Shown: positions 25,895 through 33,920 of the stretch, in pieces
How positions within the stretch are numbered: position 1 is the stretch's first letter
Layout of the letters: each line of letters opens with the position of its first letter
From: Pseudolactococcus plantarum
GTDB lineage: Bacteria > Bacillota > Bacilli > Lactobacillales > Streptococcaceae
Length of the DNA: 41,028 nucleotides
Assembly (NCBI GenBank): GCA_030454995.1
Contig: JAKDQI010000002.1
Span: forward strand, 1-41,028
Direction of reading: 5' to 3'
Notes under the pieces: generated by a model
What the model was told of the DNA's origin: nothing
What the model saw: the letters and a program-made list of their open reading frames with translations, nothing else
Database searches by the model: none
Translations under genes and position numbers: made by a program

Positions 25895-26749
25895 TTATTG
25901 ATTAATTTCTTTTTCATCAGGTAGATAGCTAGCGCCCAACTGTTCTTGACTAATTTTTTCGAGCGTACCATCTTTGTATATTTTTTTAATTTGCTGATTG
26001 ACTACTTTTAAGAGCTTGTCGCCGTCTTTAGTTTTAGGTAAAAGCAGGTAGGCATCAGGATAGATACTTGGATCTGAGAACGGAACAATTTTCAGTTTAA
26101 ACCCATGCTCTTTAATCGCTTGTTTTGCTGAAATAGTACTGATAATCCGTACATCATATTTCCCCTCTTCAATATTCTGAAATTGTTTGATAAAATCTTG
26201 ATCTGTGTATTGAATATCAATTTTACCACTATGATTTTTATTATAATTTTCTAGTAAAGTCGCACCACTATTGCCGACCTCTGTCACTGCTTTTTTGCCT
26301 GTCAAATCATCTAAAGATTTGATTTGGTTGTCATTTTCTCGGACTACTAAAACATAAGGATTTTTAGTAATTGGCAATGAGAAGTTATACTTTTTAGCAC
26401 GTTCTGCGTTATACGAAAAGTTATTTGCACCTAGTTGATAACGATCGGTATCCAAACCAGCCAAAATTGATTCGAATTCCGTCGTTTCAAGATCGACCTT
26501 ATACTCCTGCTTCAATCCAGAAAATAAAGCCTTAACCACCTCAACATCATAGCCTGTCAGCTTTCCGTTTTCTCTATAGCTAAAGGGCTTGCTGACCCCA
26601 GACGTACCAATATGGAGGACTTGAGGGGCAGATGCCGGCTGACCTGATGATTTCGTTTCTTTTTTTTGCTGACCACAAGCGACCAAACTACCACCAATGA
26701 CAGCAAGCGCTAACCCACTCACGATTAAACGTTTCACTTTTGACTTCAT
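25895..26749 (-). CDS. Amino acid ABC transporter substrate-binding lipoprotein
   Basis: The 284-residue protein starts at the ATG at 26749 (GGAAGA upstream). An in-frame ATG-less extension of 21 residues has no ribosome binding site and would spoil the signal peptide. A lipoprotein signal peptide ends in the lipobox LVAC, followed by a Lys/Ser-rich spacer. The mature part has the SBP_bac_3 fold for polar amino acids (GKLTGYDVEVVKALFSGL, TTEFESILAGLDTDRYQLGANNFS, KAVTEVGNSGATLLENYN). No permease or ATPase gene lies beside it, so it must pair with a distant transporter. It is upstream of the CapA-like gene in the same transcript. Confidence 0.88.
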   Translation of the reverse strand: MKSKVKRLIVSGLALAVIGGSLVACGQQKKETKSSGQPASAPQVLHIGTSGVSKPFSYRENGKLTGYDVEVVKALFSGLKQEYKVDLETTEFESILAGLDTDRYQLGANNFSYNAERAKKYNFSLPITKNPYVLVVRENDNQIKSLDDLTGKKAVTEVGNSGATLLENYNKNHSGKIDIQYTDQDFIKQFQNIEEGKYDVRIISTISAKQAIKEHGFKLKIVPFSDPSIYPDAYLLLPKTKDGDKLLKVVNQQIKKIYKDGTLEKISQEQLGASYLPDEKEINQ

Positions 26750-27055
26750 TTTATTATCTTCCAATCTAAATATTTTTTCTATACACCTAATCATACTATG
26801 TTTAGGTGACACTAGCGTTTGCGTTTATTTATAACCGTTATTCATTTTTTATAACAAGTCGTCAAATGATTGAATTATTAGCATATGGCACTAAAACAAT
26901 TGTAATAACTGACAAATTAACTGAAATTCATCTAATAAGATCAAGATATAAATAACATGTTTCTGATAAGATTACTTGCTGATGAGTCGACACGGTTTTC
27001 TATATAATTGACTAGTTTTATCAGTTTCCTTGGCATTCCCTGTTATCATACCCAC

Positions 27056-27088
27056 ACAAAAACCCTAGCGATAGTTACGCTAGGGTTT
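27056..27088 (-). terminator. Terminator of polA
   Basis: Perfect 11-base arms AAACCCTAGCG and CGCTAGGGTTT around a seven-base loop, followed on the minus strand by a short T-rich tail. Confidence 0.88.
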
Positions 27089-27098
27089 ATTCAGCCTG

Positions 27099-27120
27099 AC
27101 ACAAACCAATTGGTCTGTGT
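27099..27120. repeat. 22-bp palindrome just after the polA stop
   Basis: ACACAAACCAATTGGTCTGTGT is self-complementary except for one pair. It stands between the polA stop and the main terminator and would form a second hairpin in the polA 3' untranslated region. Confidence 0.55.
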
Positions 27121-27127
27121 TTTAGAA

Positions 27128-29743
27128 CTACTTGGCATCGTACCAAGTTTTACCATTATTTTCGTCTACTAATAAAGGAACCGAGAGAGAAATTGCTTCT
27201 TCCATCGTCTTTTTAACTAATGTTTGCATCACTGCTAACTCTTCATTTGGTACATCTAAAACGATCTCATCATGTACCTGAAGTAACATTTTACTTTTAT
27301 ACTTACCTGCTGTCAAAGTATGATCTAGATTAATCATGGCAACTTTAAGAATATCAGCTGCTGAACCCTGAATTGGGCTATTAATAGCTGTGCGTTCTGC
27401 AAATGATCGAACGGAAAAATTTCTAGCATTAATATCTGGTAAATTTCGACGTCTGTGGTAAAGCGTTTCGACAAATCCTGTATCCTTAGCACTTCGCACG
27501 ATATCTTCCATATACTTTTTAATATCTGGATAGCGTTCAAAGTAAGTATCGATATATGTCTTTGCTGCTTTTCTTGAAATACCTAGATTATTTGATAACC
27601 CAAAGTCTGATATCCCATAGACAACACCAAAGTTTACTGCTTTAGCATTTCTACGATCATTTGCTGTCACATCTTCTGGCTTATCAATACCAAATACGCG
27701 CATCGCTGTCGATGTATGGATATCTGCGCCATCATTAAACGCTGAAATCAAGTGTTCATCTCCGGATATATGTGCTAATACACGTAATTCAATCTGAGAA
27801 TAGTCACTTGATAATAGAACTGAATCTTCATTTTCAGGCAAAAAGGCCTTACGAATCTTACGTCCTTCAGGCAACCGAACCGGGATATTTTGTAAGTTAG
27901 GTTGTACACTAGACAAACGGCCTGTCTGTGTTAAATCTTGGACATAACGTGTATGGATCTTACCATCAGGCATGATTTCTCCAAGTAAGCCTGTAACATA
28001 GGTAGACTGAATCTTTGAAATCTGGCGATACTTCAAAATCTTATCAACAATCGGTGCTTGTGGGGCAAGTTGCTCTAGTACATCAACTGCTGTAGAATAA
28101 CCCGTTTTCGTTTTCTTAATAACAGGTAATCCCATTTTTTCAAATAAAATCACCCCTAGCTGTTTAGGAGAGTTGATATTAAAGCTTTCTCCTGCAAGGT
28201 CGTAGATTTCTTCGGTCAATCCTTTAAGTACTTGCTCATTCTCAAGCCCAATTTCACTTAAAACACCACCTGAAACTTTTATCCCCGAAATTTCCATCTT
28301 AGCCAATACATCAGCTAAAGGAAGTTCAATCTGACCTAAGAGATCCACTTGATCATTTTCTACCAACTTTTCAAGTAACGGTGCTTGCGTTTTCACTAAG
28401 ACATCTAGTTTTCTAGCAAGATGGTCAAATAAAATAGCATCTTCAGGTACTGCACGTTTAGCTCCCTTGCCATAGACTAACTCATCATCTGGCAACTCAA
28501 AACCAAATAACTCAGCAATGGTTGAAATTTTATTATTTTCTATCGTAGAATACAAGTACTTGGCAAGCATAGTGTCAAAGCTGACTACCGGGTAATTAAT
28601 ACCTTGACGTGCTAGTAAGACTTTATTCTTCTTAAAATCAAAGGTATTTTTGGGAAACCGTACATCACTAAGTAAGGCAACATTTTTTGACACATAAATC
28701 TGCTTCGCATCACCCCAAGTAAATCCGATGATCGTATCGCGATGATAATCTTCTCCTAGGATTTCAAGATAGAAAAACTGATCATCATGAAACATATCAT
28801 CACTAAGATGTTCTTCCACGATGTTAAACTCAATAGCTTCGACTACTTTCTCGGTAGCCCCTTCCAAGTTTTCTAGAAATTTATGGAAGCCCATCTCCTT
28901 ATAGAAAGCTTTTAATTTATCGTAGTCACTTCCCTCATATAGTGTGTCTGCTAAGCTGATTTCGATCGGTGAATCAAGATCGATCGTTGCAAGCTGTCTT
29001 GACAAAAACGCTTGTTCTCGGTCATTGATCAAGTTTTCTTTGAGCTTAGAGGTTTTCATCTCATCTATGTGATTGTAAATCCCATCTAACGACCCATGCT
29101 CAAGTAATAATTTGATACCTGTTTTTTCACCTACCTTAGTCACACCAGGAATGTTATCAGATTTATCCCCCATGAGTGCTTTTAAATCGATGAATTGCTC
29201 AGTTGTTAATCCTAATTTCTCATATAAATAGGTCGGCGTATAAGTTTCAAGCTCTGCAACACCTTTAATTGTAATCTCAACTGTTGTTTTTTCAGTTGTC
29301 AGTTGTGTTAAGTCACGATCTCCGGATACCACTGTGATTTTATCAAACCCAGATTTTTCTGCCTGACTGGCTAAGGTACCAATAATATCATCTGCTTCAT
29401 AGTTCACAAGTTCATAATGCCTAATCCCTTGTGCTTCAAGCATCTCTTTAATAAAAGGCATCTGCTCACGAAACTCATCTGGTGTTTTGGCACGGCCGCC
29501 TTTATACTCCGCATACATGTCAGTTCTAAACGTTGTTTTACCTGCATCAAAAGCAACCAAAACGTGTGTAGGTTGTACAGCTTCTAAAACGTTCCCTAAC
29601 ATCGTATGAAAAGCAAAAATCGCATTTGTATGAAGTCCTGATGGTGCAACAAATCGATCAATCTGTGTATAAAGTGCAAAAAAAGCACGAAAAGCGATGG
29701 AAGACCCATCTATCAAAAGTAGTTTTTTCTCTGTAGTTGTCAT
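27128..29743 (-). CDS. polA: DNA polymerase I
   Basis: Pol I fills gaps in repair and removes RNA primers. The 871-residue protein has the N-terminal 5'-3' exonuclease (LLLIDGSSIAFRAFFALY, ALMGDKSDNIPGV near 190), a middle region in which the 3'-5' exonuclease catalytic acids are not evident, and the polymerase domain with motif A (SSDYSQIELRVLAHISGD), motif B (RRNAKAVNFGVVYGISDFG) and motif C (LLQVHDEIVLDVP). Lack of proofreading is usual in this group. The ATG at 29743 has no Shine-Dalgarno; an extended -10 TGTTAAAAT ends six bases before it, right after the preceding gene's terminator, so the mRNA looks leaderless. Confidence 0.96.
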   Translation of the reverse strand: MTTTEKKLLLIDGSSIAFRAFFALYTQIDRFVAPSGLHTNAIFAFHTMLGNVLEAVQPTHVLVAFDAGKTTFRTDMYAEYKGGRAKTPDEFREQMPFIKEMLEAQGIRHYELVNYEADDIIGTLASQAEKSGFDKITVVSGDRDLTQLTTEKTTVEITIKGVAELETYTPTYLYEKLGLTTEQFIDLKALMGDKSDNIPGVTKVGEKTGIKLLLEHGSLDGIYNHIDEMKTSKLKENLINDREQAFLSRQLATIDLDSPIEISLADTLYEGSDYDKLKAFYKEMGFHKFLENLEGATEKVVEAIEFNIVEEHLSDDMFHDDQFFYLEILGEDYHRDTIIGFTWGDAKQIYVSKNVALLSDVRFPKNTFDFKKNKVLLARQGINYPVVSFDTMLAKYLYSTIENNKISTIAELFGFELPDDELVYGKGAKRAVPEDAILFDHLARKLDVLVKTQAPLLEKLVENDQVDLLGQIELPLADVLAKMEISGIKVSGGVLSEIGLENEQVLKGLTEEIYDLAGESFNINSPKQLGVILFEKMGLPVIKKTKTGYSTAVDVLEQLAPQAPIVDKILKYRQISKIQSTYVTGLLGEIMPDGKIHTRYVQDLTQTGRLSSVQPNLQNIPVRLPEGRKIRKAFLPENEDSVLLSSDYSQIELRVLAHISGDEHLISAFNDGADIHTSTAMRVFGIDKPEDVTANDRRNAKAVNFGVVYGISDFGLSNNLGISRKAAKTYIDTYFERYPDIKKYMEDIVRSAKDTGFVETLYHRRRNLPDINARNFSVRSFAERTAINSPIQGSAADILKVAMINLDHTLTAGKYKSKMLLQVHDEIVLDVPNEELAVMQTLVKKTMEEAISLSVPLLVDENNGKTWYDAK

Positions 29744-29749
29744 ATTTCT

Positions 29750-29758
29750 ATTTTAACA
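29750..29758 (-). promoter_or_regulatory. Extended -10 promoter of polA, placed for a leaderless transcript
   Basis: Minus strand TGTTAAAAT ends six bases before the polA ATG, so the usual start site is the A of the ATG. It directly follows the T run of the upstream terminator. The -35 region falls in that terminator and is weak. Confidence 0.55.
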
Positions 29759-29762
29759 CAAA

Positions 29763-29790
29763 AATACCTGTCTCATCTATGACAGGTATT
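29763..29790 (-). terminator. Terminator after the DUF6440 gene
   Basis: Perfect ten-base arms AATACCTGTC and GACAGGTATT around eight bases, followed by T on the minus strand. It insulates polA. Confidence 0.88.
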
Positions 29791-29850
29791 CATCAATTTT
29801 GAACTTATGCTGTCAAAAACGCGATGATAAATATGCGTATCATATCGTGA

Positions 29851-30081
29851 TTAAAACGGTGACACATCTTTATCCGAAACAGATTTCTCTTCAACTATTT
29901 CCGTTTTTGATAAGACAGGTTTTCCATCACCGTCAATCAAGGGAGTTAATCCCGCCCCAGTATCTCTGGTTGCTAATAAATATTGAACGCCTGTCACCTT
30001 ATCTGTGATAACATCAATCCCTTGAAAGGCACCACCTGTCGTTCTTTCAAAACGTTTTTTTATATCATTTTTAGTAAACAT
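29851..30081 (-). CDS. DUF6440-family small protein
   Basis: The 76-residue protein starts MFTKNDIKKRFERTTGGAFQ and has the DUF6440 core (DVITDKVTGVQYLLATRDTGAGLTPLIDGDGKP), a short strand-rich domain of unknown function common in Firmicutes. The ATG at 30081 has AAAGGAGG upstream; an earlier in-frame start is not supported. The stop of a short reading-frame remnant lies 13 bases upstream of its ATG, as if another gene once preceded it in an operon. Confidence 0.7.
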   Translation of the reverse strand: MFTKNDIKKRFERTTGGAFQGIDVITDKVTGVQYLLATRDTGAGLTPLIDGDGKPVLSKTEIVEEKSVSDKDVSPF

Positions 30082-30094
30082 TTCTATCCTCCTT

Positions 30095-30190
30095 TTAGCC
30101 AATAGGCTGTGTTTCAAAATTTGTCAGTCCATCTTTTACTGCAGCTAACTTAGACTTCATCTCATAATATTGCTCAAAGATAAGTTTACC
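30095..30190 (-). pseudogene. Short open frame, possible 3' remnant of a lost gene
   Basis: Between an upstream TAA (30191-30193) and the stop at 30095-30097 lies a 31-codon frame whose latter part reads MKSKLAAVKDGLTNFETQPI. It has protein-like composition but no usable start signal, and it abuts the Shine-Dalgarno of the DUF6440 gene as a preceding cistron would. The parent family is not recognised. Confidence 0.3.
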
Positions 30191-30249
30191 TTATTTTAAA
30201 TTAAAAATAAACCCTTATACTACCACATAAGCTGACAAAATAGTTTTAC

Positions 30250-30278
30250 TTTACATCCGCCCACAGACACTGTATAAT
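30250..30278 (+). promoter_or_regulatory. Promoter of the monooxygenase gene
   Basis: -35 TTTACA, 17-bp spacer and -10 TATAAT on the plus strand. Confidence 0.82.
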
Positions 30279-30306
30279 CATGACAAGATAGAAAAGGAGT
30301 CAACAA

Positions 30307-30594
30307 ATGATCGTTATTAATGTATTTTTTCACATCAAACAAGAACAAAAAACAGCTTATTTAAAAGCAATGAATGAACTTGTGAATCAGTCTAAGACAG
30401 AAGAAGGTGCTATTTTTTACGACCTTTTTTCTGACCCAAAAGATGATACAAGATATATTATAGTTGAAAATTGGGCAAGTCAAACAGCCCTTTCAGCACA
30501 TAATGAAACAGCTCATTTTAAAGCATTTGCTAGCCAAATTAATGAATTTCTAGTTGAACCTTTCAGACTAGTCGTTAGTACTGAACAAGTATAA
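30307..30594 (+). CDS. Antibiotic biosynthesis monooxygenase (ABM)-fold protein
   Basis: The 95-residue protein fits the ABM/dimeric alpha-beta barrel family (YgiN/HmoA type): INVFFHIKQEQKTAYLKAMN, EEGAIFYDLFSDPKDDTRYIIVENW, and a closing helix with HNETAHFKAF. Such small proteins are quinol monooxygenases or have unknown substrates. The histidine in SAHNETAHFK is at the position usual for this group. It has its own consensus-like promoter, an AGGAG ribosome binding site and a terminator, so it is a single-gene transcript on the plus strand between two minus-strand units. Confidence 0.82.
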   Translation: MIVINVFFHIKQEQKTAYLKAMNELVNQSKTEEGAIFYDLFSDPKDDTRYIIVENWASQTALSAHNETAHFKAFASQINEFLVEPFRLVVSTEQV

Positions 30595-30609
30595 GCTAAA
30601 TGCTAAACA

Positions 30610-30646
30610 AATAAAAAGTAACAGCTATCTGCTGTTACTTTTTATT
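30610..30646. terminator. Bidirectional terminator of the monooxygenase gene and gatCAB
   Basis: Perfect 16-base arms (610-625 and 631-646 of this kilobase; inner part GTAACAGC/GCTGTTAC) around a five-base loop, with A/T tails on both sides. Confidence 0.92.
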
Positions 30647-30659
30647 TATAATTGACTCA

Positions 30660-32090
30660 TTATTTATCGAGTTCAGCGTACAACAATTCTTGCACAACTT
30701 GTGGATTTGCTTGTCCTTTAGTTGCTTTCATAAGTTGACCAATCAAAGCCTTAGCTGAATTTTTGTTGCCACCTTTGTAGTCGCTAACAGCTTTTTCATT
30801 TTTAGCCAAAACATCTGAAATGATTGGGATAAGCACAGCTGGATCTGAAATTTGAATCAAACCAGCTTTCTTAACAAACGCCTCTGCAGAACCACCATTT
30901 TTAGCTAATTCTACAAATACTTTTTTAGCAATCTTAGATGAGATCGTCCCATCAGAAATTAATTGCAACATTTCAGTCAAGTTTTCAGGTGTTAACCCTA
31001 TTTCTGTAAGAGTTTTACCTTCAGCGTTAAGATATTGTGCAACCTCACCTTGCAACCAGTTAGATGCAAGTTTAGCATCAGCACCAGCTTTAATAGCTGC
31101 TTCAAAGAAATCAGCTGTTTCTTTAGAAGCTGTCAATTGTGCTGCATCATACTCTGATAAGTCTAATTCAGAAACATATCTTGCACGACGTGCTTTAGGA
31201 AATTCTGGTAATGTTTTACGCACATCATCAATCCAGTCGTCAGAGATTTCAAAACGAGGTAGATCAGGTTCTGGGAAATAACGATAATCTGATGACCCTT
31301 CTTTGACACGCATCAAAGTCGTTTCACCTGTTTTTTCGTCATAACGACGTGTTTCTTGCTGAATCACACCGCCAGCACGCAAGATTTTAGCTTGACGTGC
31401 AACTTCATATTCTAATCCTTTACGAACAAAGTTGAACGAATTCAAGTTTTTAAGCTCTGTTTTTGTACCAAATTCTTCTTGACCATAAGGACGTAATGAA
31501 ATATTAGCGTCACAACGCATTGATCCTTCTTCCATCTTGACATCAGAAATACCTGTATATTGGATGATTTCTTTGATGGCAGTTAAGTAGGCATAAGCTT
31601 CTTCAGGAGAACGCATATCAGCTTCTGATACAATTTCGATCAAAGGTACACCTTGACGGTTCAAGTCAACATAAGAATATCCATCTGTACCGTGTGTGTT
31701 TTTACCAGCATCTTCTTCTAAATGGGCACGTTCGATACGTAAAGTCTTTTTAGTTCCATCTGCTAATTCGATTTCAATGCTGCCATTATACCCAATTGGT
31801 TCATCAAATTGAGAGATTTGGTAAGCTTTTGGATTATCCGGATAAAAATAATTTTTACGGTCAAAGTGCATACTTTGATGGATATCCATATTAAGTGCAA
31901 GCGAAGCCTTAATACCTGATTCGATAACCCCTTTATTCATGACTGGTAAAACGCCTGGAAAGCTCCAATCAACGATATTCGTGTTTTTATTTGCGCCTTC
32001 ACCAAAGTGAGCCGGTGCTGGTGAAAATATTTTTGAGTTAGTATTTAACTCAACATGGACTTCAAGTCCGATGACTGTTTCAAAATTCAT
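30660..32090 (-). CDS. gatB: Asp-tRNA(Asn)/Glu-tRNA(Gln) amidotransferase subunit B
   Basis: GatB binds the mischarged tRNA and activates its Asp or Glu with ATP for amidation. The 476-residue protein has the catalytic cradle ([21 protein letters not shown], then [36 protein letters not shown]) and the C-terminal YqeY-like tail that contacts tRNA. Length is normal. The ATG has AAAGGAC upstream and lies 16 bases past gatA. Because no GlnRS is expected in this group, the complex is needed at least for Gln-tRNA; the linked AspRS and T-box suggest Asn-tRNA as well. Confidence 0.96.
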   Translation of the reverse strand: MNFETVIGLEVHVELNTNSKIFSPAPAHFGEGANKNTNIVDWSFPGVLPVMNKGVIESGIKASLALNMDIHQSMHFDRKNYFYPDNPKAYQISQFDEPIGYNGSIEIELADGTKKTLRIERAHLEEDAGKNTHGTDGYSYVDLNRQGVPLIEIVSEADMRSPEEAYAYLTAIKEIIQYTGISDVKMEEGSMRCDANISLRPYGQEEFGTKTELKNLNSFNFVRKGLEYEVARQAKILRAGGVIQQETRRYDEKTGETTLMRVKEGSSDYRYFPEPDLPRFEISDDWIDDVRKTLPEFPKARRARYVSELDLSEYDAAQLTASKETADFFEAAIKAGADAKLASNWLQGEVAQYLNAEGKTLTEIGLTPENLTEMLQLISDGTISSKIAKKVFVELAKNGGSAEAFVKKAGLIQISDPAVLIPIISDVLAKNEKAVSDYKGGNKNSAKALIGQLMKATKGQANPQVVQELLYAELDK

Positions 32091-32106
32091 AGATTAAAGT
32101 CCTTTC

Positions 32107-33549
32107 TTAAAAAATAATTGGTTTTGCTTTATGGAAATCAGTTGTCGCTTCAAAGGCTGCAGCAGCTTGATAAATTGTCTCTTCATCAAATGCTTTACCA
32201 ATAATTTGCAAGCCAACTGGTAAGCCTTCTACTTGTCCAGCAGGAATTGAAATACCTGGTAGACCAGCTAAGTTAACAGGAATTGTTAACAAGTCAGCTA
32301 AATACATGGCAACTGGATCATGACCTTGTGTATCTAGATCATACGCAACACTTGGTGCTGTTGGGCCAATAATTAAGTCATAGGTTTCAAATACTTTTTG
32401 GAAATCTTGCATGATAAGCGTTCTGACTTGACCTGCTTTTTTGAAATAAGCATCATAATATCCAGATGACAAGCTAAATGTCCCTAGCATAATCCGACGT
32501 TTCACTTCTTCACCAAAGCCTTGTGAGCGTGTTTTAACATAGATATCCTCTAAATCAACAGCGTCCTCAGCACGGAATCCATAACGAATACCGTCAAAAC
32601 GTTGTAAGTTAGAACTTGCTTCAGATGAGGCAATAATATAATAAACCGCTACACCATATTTACTATGTGGTAAGCTAACCTCTTCAACAGTTGCCCCAAG
32701 TTTTTCAAACTGTTTAGCTGCAGCTAATACTTGCGCTTTAACTTTAGGATCAATCCCTTCACCCAAATACTCTTTTGGCAAAGCAATTTTAAGCCCTTTG
32801 ATATCTTGACCGATTTTAGATGTAAAATCAGGAATCGCAACTTTTGAAGATGTAGAATCTTTAGGATCATGTCCTGAAACAGCATTTAATAATAAAGCAT
32901 TATCTTCTACGTTTTGTGAAAATGGACCGATTTGGTCAAGTGATGAGCCAAAGGCAATCAATCCAAAACGTGAAATACGACCGTAAGTCGGTTTCAGCCC
33001 AACCACACCATTAAATGACGCTGGTTGACGAATTGAGCCACCAGTATCAGAACCTAGTGAGAGTAGAACTTGGTTTGAAGCGACCGCTGTAGCAGATCCA
33101 CCTGATGAGCCACCTGGTACTTTAGTTTGATCCCAAGCATTTTTCGTTACTTTAAAAGCTGAGTTTTCAGTTGACCCACCCATAGCGAACTCATCCATGT
33201 TGGTTTTCCCTACAACGATCATGTCATTGCTGTATAATTTTTCTACAGCTGTTGCATCAAAAATGGGTTCGTAATTATAGAGCATTTTTGATGCTGCAGT
33301 CGTAAGAATCCCTTTTGTTGAGATGTTATCTTTAAAAGCTAATGGAATACCAGACATTGGGTTTGTCGCATCGATACCACGTGCATCAATTGCAGCAGCT
33401 TGAGCAAGTGCTGCTTCTTCAGTGATCGTGATAAAACTATCTACTTTACTTTCACGATCCGCTATATTTTTCAAGGTCTCTTGTGTTAATTCAACCGCTG
33501 AAATATCTTTGTTCACCAATTTTTCATGGAGTGATTTAATTGTTGTCAT
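32107..33549 (-). CDS. gatA: Asp-tRNA(Asn)/Glu-tRNA(Gln) amidotransferase subunit A
   Basis: GatA is the glutaminase/amidase subunit that releases ammonia from glutamine. The 480-residue protein has the amidase signature with the Ser-cisSer-Lys triad: Lys in PLAFKDNI near 72, [13 protein letters not shown] near 145, and the nucleophile segment [12 protein letters not shown]. All are intact. The ATG directly follows the gatC stop (TAAATG), so the two are translationally coupled. Confidence 0.97.
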   Translation of the reverse strand: MTTIKSLHEKLVNKDISAVELTQETLKNIADRESKVDSFITITEEAALAQAAAIDARGIDATNPMSGIPLAFKDNISTKGILTTAASKMLYNYEPIFDATAVEKLYSNDMIVVGKTNMDEFAMGGSTENSAFKVTKNAWDQTKVPGGSSGGSATAVASNQVLLSLGSDTGGSIRQPASFNGVVGLKPTYGRISRFGLIAFGSSLDQIGPFSQNVEDNALLLNAVSGHDPKDSTSSKVAIPDFTSKIGQDIKGLKIALPKEYLGEGIDPKVKAQVLAAAKQFEKLGATVEEVSLPHSKYGVAVYYIIASSEASSNLQRFDGIRYGFRAEDAVDLEDIYVKTRSQGFGEEVKRRIMLGTFSLSSGYYDAYFKKAGQVRTLIMQDFQKVFETYDLIIGPTAPSVAYDLDTQGHDPVAMYLADLLTIPVNLAGLPGISIPAGQVEGLPVGLQIIGKAFDEETIYQAAAAFEATTDFHKAKPIIF

Positions 33550-33843
33550 TTAGTTATCCTCCATAATTGTTGGTACTTTGATAAAGCCATCTTCAGTTTC
33601 AGGAACATTTTTAAACAATTCATCTCTATCCCAACCAGCGACAGCAACGTCTTCACGCCAAGTGTTAATATTATCCGCAACATTTGATGTAAATGCTACA
33701 CCAGTTGTATCGACTTCTTCTAATTTTAAAAACATATCAACTATTTTGGTTAATGATCCAGCAAATTCTGCTGTTTCTGTCTCGTCAAATGACAACTTAG
33801 ACAAATTAGCCACATGTTTAACATCTTCTTTTGTAATTTCCAT
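33550..33843 (-). CDS. gatC: Asp-tRNA(Asn)/Glu-tRNA(Gln) amidotransferase subunit C
   Basis: GatC is the small helical subunit that wraps GatA and GatB. The 97-residue protein shows the family start [19 protein letters not shown] and the ending with [17 protein letters not shown]. The ATG has AAGGAAG upstream. It heads gatC-gatA-gatB and follows aspS by 69 bp, where a promoter lies at the end of aspS. Confidence 0.95.
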   Translation of the reverse strand: MEITKEDVKHVANLSKLSFDETETAEFAGSLTKIVDMFLKLEEVDTTGVAFTSNVADNINTWREDVAVAGWDRDELFKNVPETEDGFIKVPTIMEDN

Positions 33844-33890
33844 GTATTCTTCCTTTTTTATTTGTCAGATTATTTACTGATTGCAAGCTT

Positions 33891-33920
33891 ATTATATCAA
33901 TTTATCACTAGGTTAGTCAA
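33891..33920 (-). promoter_or_regulatory. Internal promoter for gatCAB
   Basis: -35 TTGACT (33915-33920, overlapping the aspS stop), 18-bp spacer, and -10 TATAAT (33891-33896) preceded by TGA on the minus strand. gatCAB can thus be made independently of the T-box as well as by readthrough from aspS. Confidence 0.6.

Larger units (their letters stand above)
26750..27127. other. Intergenic region between polA and the lipoprotein gene
   Basis: The left part (26750-26900) probably holds the lipoprotein promoter; TTGTTA with TATAAA 18 bases downstream on the minus strand is a candidate. The middle (about 26900-27055) shows no gene. The right part holds the polA terminator and a short palindrome, listed separately. 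Confidence 0.4.
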
